A stretch of DNA of 64,000 nucleotides, taken from NCBI RefSeq assembly GCF_001542915.1, contig NZ_LNNH01000003.1, positions 89,767 through 153,766 of the forward strand, read 5' to 3'. The DNA is from Peribacillus simplex (GTDB taxonomy: Bacteria; Bacillota; Bacilli; Bacillales; DSM-1321). Made by a program: the position numbers and the translations under genes. Under the pieces are notes generated by a model, which worked only from the letters and a program-made list of their open reading frames with translations, had not been told where the DNA came from and did no database searches. Positions 6,798-14,443 of the stretch are shown here, one piece after another. Numbering within the stretch: the first letter of the stretch is position 1; each line of letters starts with the position of its first letter.

Positions 6798-8771
6798 ATG
6801 AACCAAACAGGTATAACAGCAAGAGACTTATTTCACTTGAAATCGGTAACCGATCCAAAGCTTTCACCAGATGGCAGCATGGCGGTTTATGTCCAAACGA
6901 GAATTGACGAAAAAACGGAAAAGTACATATCCAATCTGTATATGTTCAGCCTGATCACGAACGAAACAAAACAATGGACCTTTGGAGATAATCGCGATAC
7001 ATCACCTGCCTGGTCCCCAGATGGTAAGCATATCGCATTTTTATCGGATAGATCAGGGAAAAAACAAGTCCACATCATGGGCAGCATTGGCGGGGAAGCT
7101 CGGCAGCTTACCCATTTCACGAATGGTGCAACCACCCCGATCTGGTCTCCATGCTCCACCAAGCTATTGCTTTCAACAGCTTTGAAAAAAGGAGAAACAC
7201 TCGACACTGCAGAGGAAAATGAATGGTCTAAAGAGATTCATCGATATGAGAGGATCAAGTATAAATGGGATGGCAGGGGCTATTTCGATCATTTATATCA
7301 CCAGCTAGTGATAGTGGATGTCTTGAAGAACGAATCAGTGGTCCTAACCGATAATGGCGTGGACCATCTTCCTAATGCCTGGTCCCCTGACGGTCTGCAT
7401 ATCGCCTTCGTATGCGGCGACGCAGACAAAAGTGATGATGAGCTTTTCTCAGATATTTTCACTATGGAAGTTGAAACAAAATCTCTACGGAAAGTAACGA
7501 ATAGCACTGGGTTTTATAAAGATCCGAAATGGTCTCCAAATGGTGAATATCTTTCCTACATTGGCCATGATAAGGAATTTGCCGGTGCGACCCTTTCAAA
7601 AATCTGGTTATATACCTTTTTCGATCAAACGACTCAGTGTTTAACGGATGGGTGGGACGTCGAGATCGGGGATTCAGCAATCGGGGATTTTCAAATCGGG
7701 GCAGTCGACCCAGGAATCTTATGGACAAACGATAGCCAGGGCTTTTACTTTTTGATTAGTGATTATGGAAATACCGGCGTCTATTATGGTTCGATTGAGG
7801 GAGCCATGTATCCCTCCATCCTCGATGCCCAGCATATATACGGTCTGACTATAGATCCGGAAAGCCATCGTGCCGTCGTGGCCATCAGCACTTCCGTTCA
7901 TCCGGGCGACCTGTTTACTTATAACCTGACAAATGGAGATAAAGAACAAATCAGCTTTGTAAATGAAGATTTTTTGAAGGATAAGCATGTATCTTTAGCT
8001 GAACCGATTTCGTTTCCAGCTGCCGACGGCCTTACGATTCACGGCTGGATCATAAAACCGGCCCGTCTTGATGAAAATCAAAAATACCCACTCATCCTGG
8101 AAATTCATGGCGGCCCGCATATGATGTATGCCAATACCTATGTTCACGAATTCCAGACATTGGCTAATGAAGGGTATGCAGTTTTGTTCACAAACCCCCG
8201 TGGAAGTAAAGGGTATGGCCAGGATTTCGTCAATGCTTGCCGAGGGGATTATGGAGGCATGGATTATAGCGACCTAATGGCTGGTGTTGATTATGCTTTA
8301 GCTACATATGATTTTATAAACGCGGAAGACTTGGGGGTATCCGGTGGAAGTTACGGCGGGTTCATGACAAATTGGATCGTCGGTCATACGAACCGCTTCA
8401 AGGCTGCTGTAACCCAGCGCTGCATCAGTAACTGGTTAAGCTTTTATGGTGTCAGCGATATCGGCTATTATTTTACAGAGTGGGAAATCGGGGGAGATAT
8501 CGTTCATTCTGCCGAAAAGCTTTGGCACCACTCCCCTTTAAAATATGTGGGTAATGTGGAAACTCCATTATTGTTACTTCATGGCGAACGTGATTATCGC
8601 TGCCCGGTAGAACAAAGCGAGCAATTTTTCGTTGCATTGAAGCGACAAAACAAAGAAGCGGTCCTCGTAACCTTCCCAGATGAAACTCATGAAGTGTCGC
8701 GCAGTGGATCACCGAAGATGCGGCTTGGGCATATTGAGGAAATCAAAGGATGGTTCAATAAATATTTTTAA
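6798..8771 (+). CDS. yuxL: S9-family serine peptidase (YuxL / acylaminoacyl-peptidase type)
   Basis: A 657-residue cytoplasmic peptidase of the prolyl oligopeptidase family, predicted to cleave short or N-acylated peptides. The N-terminal part shows beta-propeller repeats with recurring SPDG, WSPDGKH and WSPNG motifs. The C-terminal alpha/beta hydrolase domain has the nucleophile in GGSYGGF (Ser near 518), an Asp in HGERDYRCP (near 597) and His in DETHEVS (near 631). The length equals what I recall for B. subtilis YuxL. Start ATG 6798 follows GAAAGGGTG; an ATG 24 bases upstream is less well placed. Confidence 0.92.
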   Translation: MNQTGITARDLFHLKSVTDPKLSPDGSMAVYVQTRIDEKTEKYISNLYMFSLITNETKQWTFGDNRDTSPAWSPDGKHIAFLSDRSGKKQVHIMGSIGGEARQLTHFTNGATTPIWSPCSTKLLLSTALKKGETLDTAEENEWSKEIHRYERIKYKWDGRGYFDHLYHQLVIVDVLKNESVVLTDNGVDHLPNAWSPDGLHIAFVCGDADKSDDELFSDIFTMEVETKSLRKVTNSTGFYKDPKWSPNGEYLSYIGHDKEFAGATLSKIWLYTFFDQTTQCLTDGWDVEIGDSAIGDFQIGAVDPGILWTNDSQGFYFLISDYGNTGVYYGSIEGAMYPSILDAQHIYGLTIDPESHRAVVAISTSVHPGDLFTYNLTNGDKEQISFVNEDFLKDKHVSLAEPISFPAADGLTIHGWIIKPARLDENQKYPLILEIHGGPHMMYANTYVHEFQTLANEGYAVLFTNPRGSKGYGQDFVNACRGDYGGMDYSDLMAGVDYALATYDFINAEDLGVSGGSYGGFMTNWIVGHTNRFKAAVTQRCISNWLSFYGVSDIGYYFTEWEIGGDIVHSAEKLWHHSPLKYVGNVETPLLLLHGERDYRCPVEQSEQFFVALKRQNKEAVLVTFPDETHEVSRSGSPKMRLGHIEEIKGWFNKYF

Positions 8772-8781
8772 AAACAAAGAT

Positions 8782-8818
8782 GCTGTCCCAAAAGTCGCAA
8801 AATGACTTTTGGGACAGC
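8782..8818. terminator. bidirectional-type hairpin after yuxL
   Basis: GCTGTCCCAAAAGTC and GACTTTTGGGACAGC form a perfect 15-bp stem. The T-rich flank lies on the minus-strand side; the plus side continues ACCTCCTTG. Confidence 0.7.
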
Positions 8819-9128
8819 ACCTCCTTGTTCTCCCTTCATAAGAAGATCACGATGCAAATATTCGCGCAAACATTTTTCGCTTCTCTTTTCATCTCAGAGG
8901 AATATGACCGTTCCGTCATGGTTCGTAATATATTCACCGATTTCGAGCTTTTTTAGGTACTTTATGTGAATAAATTCTTGTACCTTCTTATATTCGATTC
9001 CCTCCACTAAATTTACTCATAGCCTCACTCTAATAATAATCATTTAAACATAGAAAACACTAAATTGTTCATTAAATAATTGAACATCCTTACAGGAATA
9101 AAACGACTCCGCCTATCCCATATACTCA
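8819..9128. other. intergenic region between yuxL and the PBP gene
   Basis: No solid gene. A 37-codon minus-strand frame (9007-8894, GTG start, ending HDGTVIFL) has protein-like composition but a poorly spaced ribosome binding site. It is left as a weak candidate. Confidence 0.4.
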
Positions 9129-11198
9129 TCATTCGTGCGGTTCTTGAACATCCTCTTCGAAAAATGCCTCCATAATTCCCTGTCCAATCTTCTGGCTGAT
9201 TGGATGAGAGTTTGTCTTGGCATTCGGGACTACTACTGAAAAAGCTACTTCAGGACTGTCGTAGGGAGCATACCCCACCAGTGTCAGGTTGTTCGTCGGT
9301 TTGTCTGTATATGTCTTTCGTAATACAGGATCATAATAAAAGGATTGTGCCGTCCCCGTTTTACCGGCTATTTTATAGCTTTTGTATGGATGTTTATTGA
9401 AATGGGAGGCAGCGCTCCCGCCTTGTTCGTGAAACACTTTACGGAACCCCTCTTGCACGCGTTCAATCTTTTGTTTATCCATGTCAATGCGATTTAGATA
9501 AACTGGGGAGACGCTTTGGAAAACAACAGGATTTTGGTCTTCCATGTCCTGTTCGCGGACCTCCTTAAGAAGATGTGGCTGGACCCTATATCCTCCATTA
9601 GCGATGGTCGATATGTATTGCGTCAGTTGCATGGGAGTATAAGTATCATATTGGCCGATTGTAAAATCCAGCAAATGGCCTGGGGACCCACCTTGGCCGC
9701 GATATCCGCTGGCTTCATTCGGGAGGTCGATTCCTGTCTTAACCCCAAGCCCGAATTGATTGAAATAATAGCGAAACGTTTCAAATGCATTTGAATCCAG
9801 CGGCAGTTTCATGTTTCTATAATAGGTCTTCCCAAGCATACTCATAGCCGTCTTGAACATATAGACGTTGGAGGATTGCTTCAAGGCAGTCAAGTCATTG
9901 ACCATCCCCATCGTTCGTACTGACTTCTTGACTGGGGTACTCAGCAAGTAGATAGGCTCATCCAGGAAAGACTGACCAAGTTGGATGGCGCCGCTCTCAT
10001 ACCCGGAAAGTACTGTCGCCCCCTTTACAGATGACCCCATTTCAAAAGATGAGTTGACAGTGCCAAGGGCATGATCAGTCGCTACCCACTTGCCGTTGAC
10101 TTCTTTAATCTGTTTTCCAACCATAGCCAGAACTTCTCCTGTAACGGGATTCATCATGACGACAAAGGCCTTATTTAGGAATGCCCCCCCTCCATTCCTC
10201 TTAGCATTAATCAATTCAGCAGTGAGTATCTTTTCTACCTTCTCCTGTAAACCCATATCAATAGTCAGTATCAGGTCCTTACCAGGCTTACCAGCTGAGA
10301 CCTCATGAGTTCCAATAATGTTTCCTTTTCTATCCGTTTCAATTTCCGTCACGGAATTCGTGCCCCTGAGGACATCTTCATATTGGTATTCCAATTGGCT
10401 TTTTCCTACCCGGTCATTCCGGCTGTAACCTCTAGATAGGTAACCGTCGACCCCCTCTTTCGGTATCCCTTCATCTCGAGACGTCGTGCTTCCTAATACG
10501 GAACGAAATAATCCTCCATACGGATATGTCCTTTCCCAATCTGTCAAAATATCCACTCCAGGAATTTCAGACAGCGTCTCACTCACTCGGGCTAATTCTT
10601 GATAGGTTACATTTTTGTCCTTGATTGGCTGAGGAGTATAGGCATAGCCCTTCTTCATTTCTCTTAAGATGGCAAGAACCTTCATTTCACTATTTCCGAT
10701 GTCTTTTAAATCGGATTCAACAATTCGGTCCAGCTGTCTCTGATAAATATCATTATTTGTCAGCTCTTGGTTCTGCAGCTCCTTGTCTGTCAGTTTCTTC
10801 AGTGCTTTCTTAGGACGGGTCACAATCCAATAATCTTTCATGTCCCTTTCTGTAATCTTGTCTGTTTTGACCGATATATACGCTGACAGTTTCGTAGCAA
10901 TTTCCAGCAGTTCCTGATCTGTTTCATTTCCGGTTTTCGTAAAGATAATGATGTTTGACGCTTCATTATCGACAATCACTTGATAGTTCCTGTCGTATAT
11001 TTTCCCTCTTGACAGGTGATGCCTCACTTCTCTCATATTGGTACCATTCACTCTCTTTTCATACATATCCCCTTGATAGAGCTGGACAAAAGCTATTCTG
11101 AATATAAGAACGGCAAACAATGCAAACACAAGGGTCGTAATAATAAGCATCCTGGTCGATTCCATCCGCTTTTTTTTAGTCCTCTGCCGATTTCCCAA
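9129..11198 (-). CDS. class B penicillin-binding protein 2 (PbpA/PbpH type)
   Basis: A membrane-anchored peptidoglycan transpeptidase of 689 residues. It has a basic N-terminus and one membrane helix (about 17-40), a PBP dimerisation/pedestal region, then the penicillin-binding domain. Its motifs are SSVK (Ser389-Lys392), SSN (442-444) and KTGTA (613-617). The SSVKG form resembles Bacillus PbpA/PbpH elongation transpeptidases. A TTG at 11198 or an ATG at 11165 could start it; both lie inside or near the end of a small upstream ORF, suggesting translational coupling. It is read in the same direction as a MecA-like PBP, with no clear terminator between, downstream of BlaI-type operators. Confidence 0.93.
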   Translation of the reverse strand: MGNRQRTKKKRMESTRMLIITTLVFALFAVLIFRIAFVQLYQGDMYEKRVNGTNMREVRHHLSRGKIYDRNYQVIVDNEASNIIIFTKTGNETDQELLEIATKLSAYISVKTDKITERDMKDYWIVTRPKKALKKLTDKELQNQELTNNDIYQRQLDRIVESDLKDIGNSEMKVLAILREMKKGYAYTPQPIKDKNVTYQELARVSETLSEIPGVDILTDWERTYPYGGLFRSVLGSTTSRDEGIPKEGVDGYLSRGYSRNDRVGKSQLEYQYEDVLRGTNSVTEIETDRKGNIIGTHEVSAGKPGKDLILTIDMGLQEKVEKILTAELINAKRNGGGAFLNKAFVVMMNPVTGEVLAMVGKQIKEVNGKWVATDHALGTVNSSFEMGSSVKGATVLSGYESGAIQLGQSFLDEPIYLLSTPVKKSVRTMGMVNDLTALKQSSNVYMFKTAMSMLGKTYYRNMKLPLDSNAFETFRYYFNQFGLGVKTGIDLPNEASGYRGQGGSPGHLLDFTIGQYDTYTPMQLTQYISTIANGGYRVQPHLLKEVREQDMEDQNPVVFQSVSPVYLNRIDMDKQKIERVQEGFRKVFHEQGGSAASHFNKHPYKSYKIAGKTGTAQSFYYDPVLRKTYTDKPTNNLTLVGYAPYDSPEVAFSVVVPNAKTNSHPISQKIGQGIMEAFFEEDVQEPHE

Positions 11199-11358
11199 CG
11201 TCCTGTTCCCTCACTTTCCCCCTATTTTTTTCATTTCGCATCGTCAGACTGACACAAGCTATGCCTACGGTACAAAATAAACCAAGTGTAAGAGGCTGAG
11301 GAAAAATAGTGTATATCACACTGCTGATAATCATCACCTGAATATGTATGGATCTCAT
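11176..11358 (-). CDS. small membrane protein, 60 aa, between the two PBP genes
   Basis: A 60-residue product with two hydrophobic segments (about 5-20 and 26-40) and a highly charged C-terminal tail (NEKNRGKVREQ). The start ATG 11358 is preceded by GGAGGG at the right distance, and its end overlaps the start of the following PBP gene by 23 bp. That overlap and the ribosome binding site suggest a genuine gene in a PBP3-small protein-PBP2 operon. No family is recognised. A role beside the PBPs at the membrane is only inference. Confidence 0.6.
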   Translation of the reverse strand: MRSIHIQVMIISSVIYTIFPQPLTLGLFCTVGIACVSLTMRNEKNRGKVREQDVGKSAED

Positions 11359-11448
11359 TGGTCCCTCCATTCACTCATCCTGCACACAACTTCATTTTAA
11401 TTGGTTGGTTCCAACCATTAGCTTACGAAAAAATTCAGCTGACTTTCT

Positions 11449-13479
11449 TTATTCATTCTCCGCTAAGTACTGATCCAGCACAGGCTTTATTTTCGCGGTT
11501 ACATAGTGGCTTCCCCCGCGATTTTTCACATCCTCCACAATGGCTGTGAGCAAGATAGATGGACTTTTTGTATCAAACACGACCACAAAGCCATTTTCCA
11601 TCCCGTCTTCGCCTTTCTTGCTCTTCAGCTCAGCTGTCCCCGTTTTTGCAGCCAGTACCTCTTTTGCCGTCTTAAGATTATGGGCAGTCCCCGTATCACG
11701 CTCCACCACCTGAATCAGTGCCTTTTGGACGGTTGAAGCAACCTCACTGGATATGACGGGTTTGTCGATAGGCTTATTGTTTTCTTCCTTTATCAAAACA
11801 GGCAGCACCATATTTCCGCCCTTCACAAACGGTGTAAACGCAGTCCCTAAATGGACAACTGACATCAGGACTTCACCCTGTCCATAGGCGGAGTCAGCAA
11901 GTAAGACTTCATTCTCGATTCCATCATTGGATAGCTGACTCTTTTTCAAATGAATCGGCAGCTGGAAATCCTCCTGGAACCCAAATGCCGAAGCATTCTT
12001 CTCAAATTTGGCAGCTCCCATTTCCAGAGCTTCCTGAGCGAAATAGATATTATCGGAATAGGCCAGTGCATCAACCATGTCCACCGGACTTGCTTCCTTA
12101 ACACGGGTGACAAAATAGCCTCCCCAGCTGTTGTCCTTCCTCCACTGCAAGCCGGATATTTCTCGTTTCTTCTCCGGGAATGTCGTTCCGGCGGTGAGTC
12201 CGGAGGCTGCAGTAATTGCCTTGAAGGTTGATCCTGGTGCATACAAGCTGGAGAAGCGGTTCAAGAATGGAAGCTTCGGGTTTTCACTGTATGCCTTCCA
12301 CTGGTCTTCCGTCATCCCGCTCACCATTAAATTCGGGTCGAAGGATGGATAGCTGACGAGCGCTAACATTTCTCCGGTCACAGGATGGATCGCTGACACC
12401 GCGCCCGCATCTTGCTTCATCGCTTCATACATGTTACTCTGCAATGCAGCATCGATCGTCAGATTTATGTTTTTACCATTGATGACATCCACTTTTTTAA
12501 GAATGCTTTTCTGTTCACCTTTCTCGTTCTTAATTTGAATGATGCCGCCCTTCTTTCCTCTTAACTGCTTTTCATATACTTGTTCCAATCCCGACTTACC
12601 GATGTAATCTCCTGAAGTGTATTCATGGCCGGCGTCCTTTTCAAGGTCTTCACTCGTTGCTTGCTTCACATACCCAATCAGATGGGCAGCTCGATCTTTT
12701 TCAGGATAATACCTTATCTTTTTCGTTTGGAAATATACTCCCGCTAAATCCTCATCCATGCTTTCCGGCTGAAACTCTGCAGGCATGACAGCAATCGGGA
12801 CGAAGATATCTTCTGTCACCCACTTTTGCTCAAGCGCCTGTTGAAAGCGTTGTTCTGGAATCTTGAAATAAGCGCTTAGCTTACTTATTTCAGCTTCCTT
12901 GGACTCTCCAAGCTTCCCGGGGATGATCCCCATTTCATACACATCTTTATCTAGGGCGAGCGGGTTACCATTTCGGTCAAGGATATCGCCCCGTTGCGGC
13001 AAAAAGGACTGAGCGCTGACCTTATCTCCTTTTTCCATCCCAGCGAAGATCAAAGACGGATCCCACTTTATTTTCCATACATCCCCATTCTCTGTTTTCT
13101 CTTCTATAAAAAAAGTTTGATAGGACGCTGTCACTTCTCCAAGAAATGTATTGATTTTCACCTTGAAGATTCCTTTATACGTCTCGCTATCATCTTCGTA
13201 AAGCAACTCTTTGGATAAAACTTCAATTGAAGAAGTCTCAATACCCGAAAAAATCGCATGATACTTTTCGGTAAAACTCTTTTTCGAATAATCGTATGTT
13301 TCCAAATCTCCTTCTGCAATAAGTTTTAACATTTCCTCGTAGTTTTGTTGGGAAAATTGTCTGACATATTCATTAAAAACTTCTTCCGGGGTAGCCTTGT
13401 TCGCTTTAAGATAATGCCATAGAGGCAGTACTCCAACTGTCAATGCTACAACTAGCACCAATATGATTATTTTTTTCAT
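11449..13479 (-). CDS. MecA/PbpC-like class B penicillin-binding protein 3
   Basis: A 676-residue transpeptidase. The N-terminal membrane segment (1-22) is followed by an NTF2-like MecA_N domain (about 29-145, ending VWKIKWDPSLIFAGM), a PBP dimerisation domain (about 155-320) and a transpeptidase domain. Its motifs are STFK (417-420), SDN (475-477) and KTGTAE (612-617). This is the architecture of staphylococcal MecA and Bacillus PBP3. Unlike the B. subtilis PbpC I recall, there is no lipobox cysteine. Promoter and BlaI-type dyads lie about 290 bp upstream. The divergent neighbours blaI-blaR1 imply beta-lactam-inducible expression. Low-affinity resistance function is inferred, not shown. Confidence 0.93.
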   Translation of the reverse strand: MKKIIILVLVVALTVGVLPLWHYLKANKATPEEVFNEYVRQFSQQNYEEMLKLIAEGDLETYDYSKKSFTEKYHAIFSGIETSSIEVLSKELLYEDDSETYKGIFKVKINTFLGEVTASYQTFFIEEKTENGDVWKIKWDPSLIFAGMEKGDKVSAQSFLPQRGDILDRNGNPLALDKDVYEMGIIPGKLGESKEAEISKLSAYFKIPEQRFQQALEQKWVTEDIFVPIAVMPAEFQPESMDEDLAGVYFQTKKIRYYPEKDRAAHLIGYVKQATSEDLEKDAGHEYTSGDYIGKSGLEQVYEKQLRGKKGGIIQIKNEKGEQKSILKKVDVINGKNINLTIDAALQSNMYEAMKQDAGAVSAIHPVTGEMLALVSYPSFDPNLMVSGMTEDQWKAYSENPKLPFLNRFSSLYAPGSTFKAITAASGLTAGTTFPEKKREISGLQWRKDNSWGGYFVTRVKEASPVDMVDALAYSDNIYFAQEALEMGAAKFEKNASAFGFQEDFQLPIHLKKSQLSNDGIENEVLLADSAYGQGEVLMSVVHLGTAFTPFVKGGNMVLPVLIKEENNKPIDKPVISSEVASTVQKALIQVVERDTGTAHNLKTAKEVLAAKTGTAELKSKKGEDGMENGFVVVFDTKSPSILLTAIVEDVKNRGGSHYVTAKIKPVLDQYLAENE

Positions 13480-13495
13480 CGTTTTTCACTCTTCC

Positions 13496-13627
13496 TCATA
13501 TATGCCTGATTTGCAATTTTAAATTCCGACGAAAATAAAGCATAAAATTTACCATGTTGGTCTCAATCAGATCAACCATCTTAATGAACTCTTTCCAACT
13601 TGGTGAATATTTAAAGATTTTTATCAT
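13496..13627 (-). CDS. possible leader ORF, 43 aa, in the PBP3 5' region
   Basis: A 43-codon ATG frame within the long leader between the inferred BlaI-controlled promoter and the PBP3 gene. It ends 16 bp before the PBP3 start, its stop region overlapping the PBP3 ribosome binding site (GAGGAAGAGTG). The peptide is basic and aromatic (SWKEFIKMVDLIE in the centre). Its own ribosome binding site is weak. Translational coupling to PBP3 is conceivable; chance is also likely. Confidence 0.3.
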   Translation of the reverse strand: MIKIFKYSPSWKEFIKMVDLIETNMVNFMLYFRRNLKLQIRHI

Positions 13628-13752
13628 CTTCGTTCACTAAATGCTTTGGCTTCGTTATACCTTTCAAAAATGTTTACTAATTGTTCACAATAAATAACCA
13701 ATGGAAAGAACTATTCCTGCACCTCCCCTCCAGTTTACAAATACATAACTAT

Positions 13753-13762
13753 TACACGTGTA
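13753..13762. promoter_or_regulatory. BlaI/MecI-type operator O1
   Basis: Perfect TACACGTGTA palindrome fitting the TACA-NN-TGTA core of BlaI/MecI operators. It falls just downstream of the inferred PBP3 transcription start. Confidence 0.7.
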
Positions 13763-13771
13763 GTTTTTTAA

Positions 13772-13800
13772 AGTATTACACATGTAAGATTTCCAGTCAA
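13772..13800 (-). promoter_or_regulatory. putative promoter of the PBP3 operon
   Basis: Minus strand TTGACT at 13800-13795, a 16-17 base spacer, then TAATAC/AATACT at 13778-13772. Operator O2 sits in the spacer and -10 region and O1 just after the expected start, an arrangement suited to BlaI repression. Confidence 0.55.
13776..13787. promoter_or_regulatory. BlaI/MecI-type operator O2
   Basis: TTACA-CA-TGTAA dyad with 5-bp arms, overlapping the -10/spacer of the leftward promoter. It is separated from O1 by about two helical turns. Confidence 0.75.
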
Positions 13801-13836
13801 TACAATTATGCTTAATGTACTCACTGCAAAATATTG

Positions 13837-13854
13837 AACTTACACTTGTAAGTT
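13837..13854. promoter_or_regulatory. BlaI/MecI-type operator O3
   Basis: AACTTACA-CT-TGTAAGTT, a perfect 8-bp-arm dyad and the longest of the four. It lies between the two promoters, about 40 bp upstream of the leftward -35 element. Confidence 0.75.
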
Positions 13855-13986
13855 TCATGGCTAAAAATCATTTTACCGAAATATCGCTTCTTAAAATATG
13901 GATAGGTAGACTTGAAGAATCAAGGCATATAAAATGAAAATGACATATATGATCATGAAGGTGTTTTACGTCCTCATCTAGTTGCA

Positions 13987-14015
13987 TTGACTTCTAAAAA
14001 TATGAACAATATAAT
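13987..14015 (+). promoter_or_regulatory. sigma-A promoter of blaI-blaR1
   Basis: TTGACT (13987-13992), a 17-base spacer and TATAAT (14010-14015), close to consensus. The predicted start near 14022 coincides with operator O4. Confidence 0.8.
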
Positions 14016-14021
14016 TAAATT

Positions 14022-14035
14022 ATTACAATCGTAAT
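14022..14035. promoter_or_regulatory. BlaI/MecI-type operator O4 (autoregulatory)
   Basis: ATTACAATCGTAAT, one mismatch from the TACA-NN-TGTA core, centred on the predicted blaI transcription start and 20 bp before the blaI ATG. Confidence 0.65.
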
Positions 14036-14055
14036 TTTAAGGATGGTTAAATAAT

Positions 14056-14442
14056 ATGAAAAAAACACCCCAAATTTCAGAAGCAGAGCTTGAAATTATG
14101 AAAATAATTTGGAAACACCCTAATATCAATACCAATGAGGTGATTGAAAAGGTATCCAAAACTAGTAAATGGAGCCCTAAAACCATTCAAACAATGTTAT
14201 TAAGGCTTATAAAAAAAGGGGCATTGAATCATTATAAGGAAGGTCGTGTATTCGTTTATACACCAAACGTTGATAAAAGTGATTATTTGGAAATTGAGAG
14301 TCGCAGTTTTTTAGAACGTTTTTATAATGGAACGTTAAATTCTATGGTATTAAACTTTTTGGAAAAAGATAGGATGTCAGAGGATGAAATTAATGAGCTG
14401 TATCAAATTTTAGAAAAACGTATGAACAGAAAGAAGGAATAA
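14056..14442 (+). CDS. blaI: BlaI/MecI-family transcriptional repressor
   Basis: A 128-residue winged-helix repressor of beta-lactam response genes. The recognition region WSPKTIQTMLLRL (39-51) and the wing KEGRVFVYTP match Bacillus BlaI as I recall it. The C-terminal dimerisation part holds the Asn100-Phe101 pair in VLNFLEKD, which corresponds to the bond cut on induction in staphylococcal BlaI/MecI. It starts at ATG 14056 and is followed one base after its stop by blaR1, with GAAGGAA as ribosome binding site. Operators in its own promoter and in the divergent PBP promoter are expected targets. Confidence 0.95.
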   Translation: MKKTPQISEAELEIMKIIWKHPNINTNEVIEKVSKTSKWSPKTIQTMLLRLIKKGALNHYKEGRVFVYTPNVDKSDYLEIESRSFLERFYNGTLNSMVLNFLEKDRMSEDEINELYQILEKRMNRKKE

Positions 14443-14443
14443 C

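Noticed and set aside
8894..9007. 37-codon minus-strand ORF downstream of the PBP2 gene
   Set aside because: Composition is reasonable, but the ribosome binding site is badly spaced and nothing else supports it.
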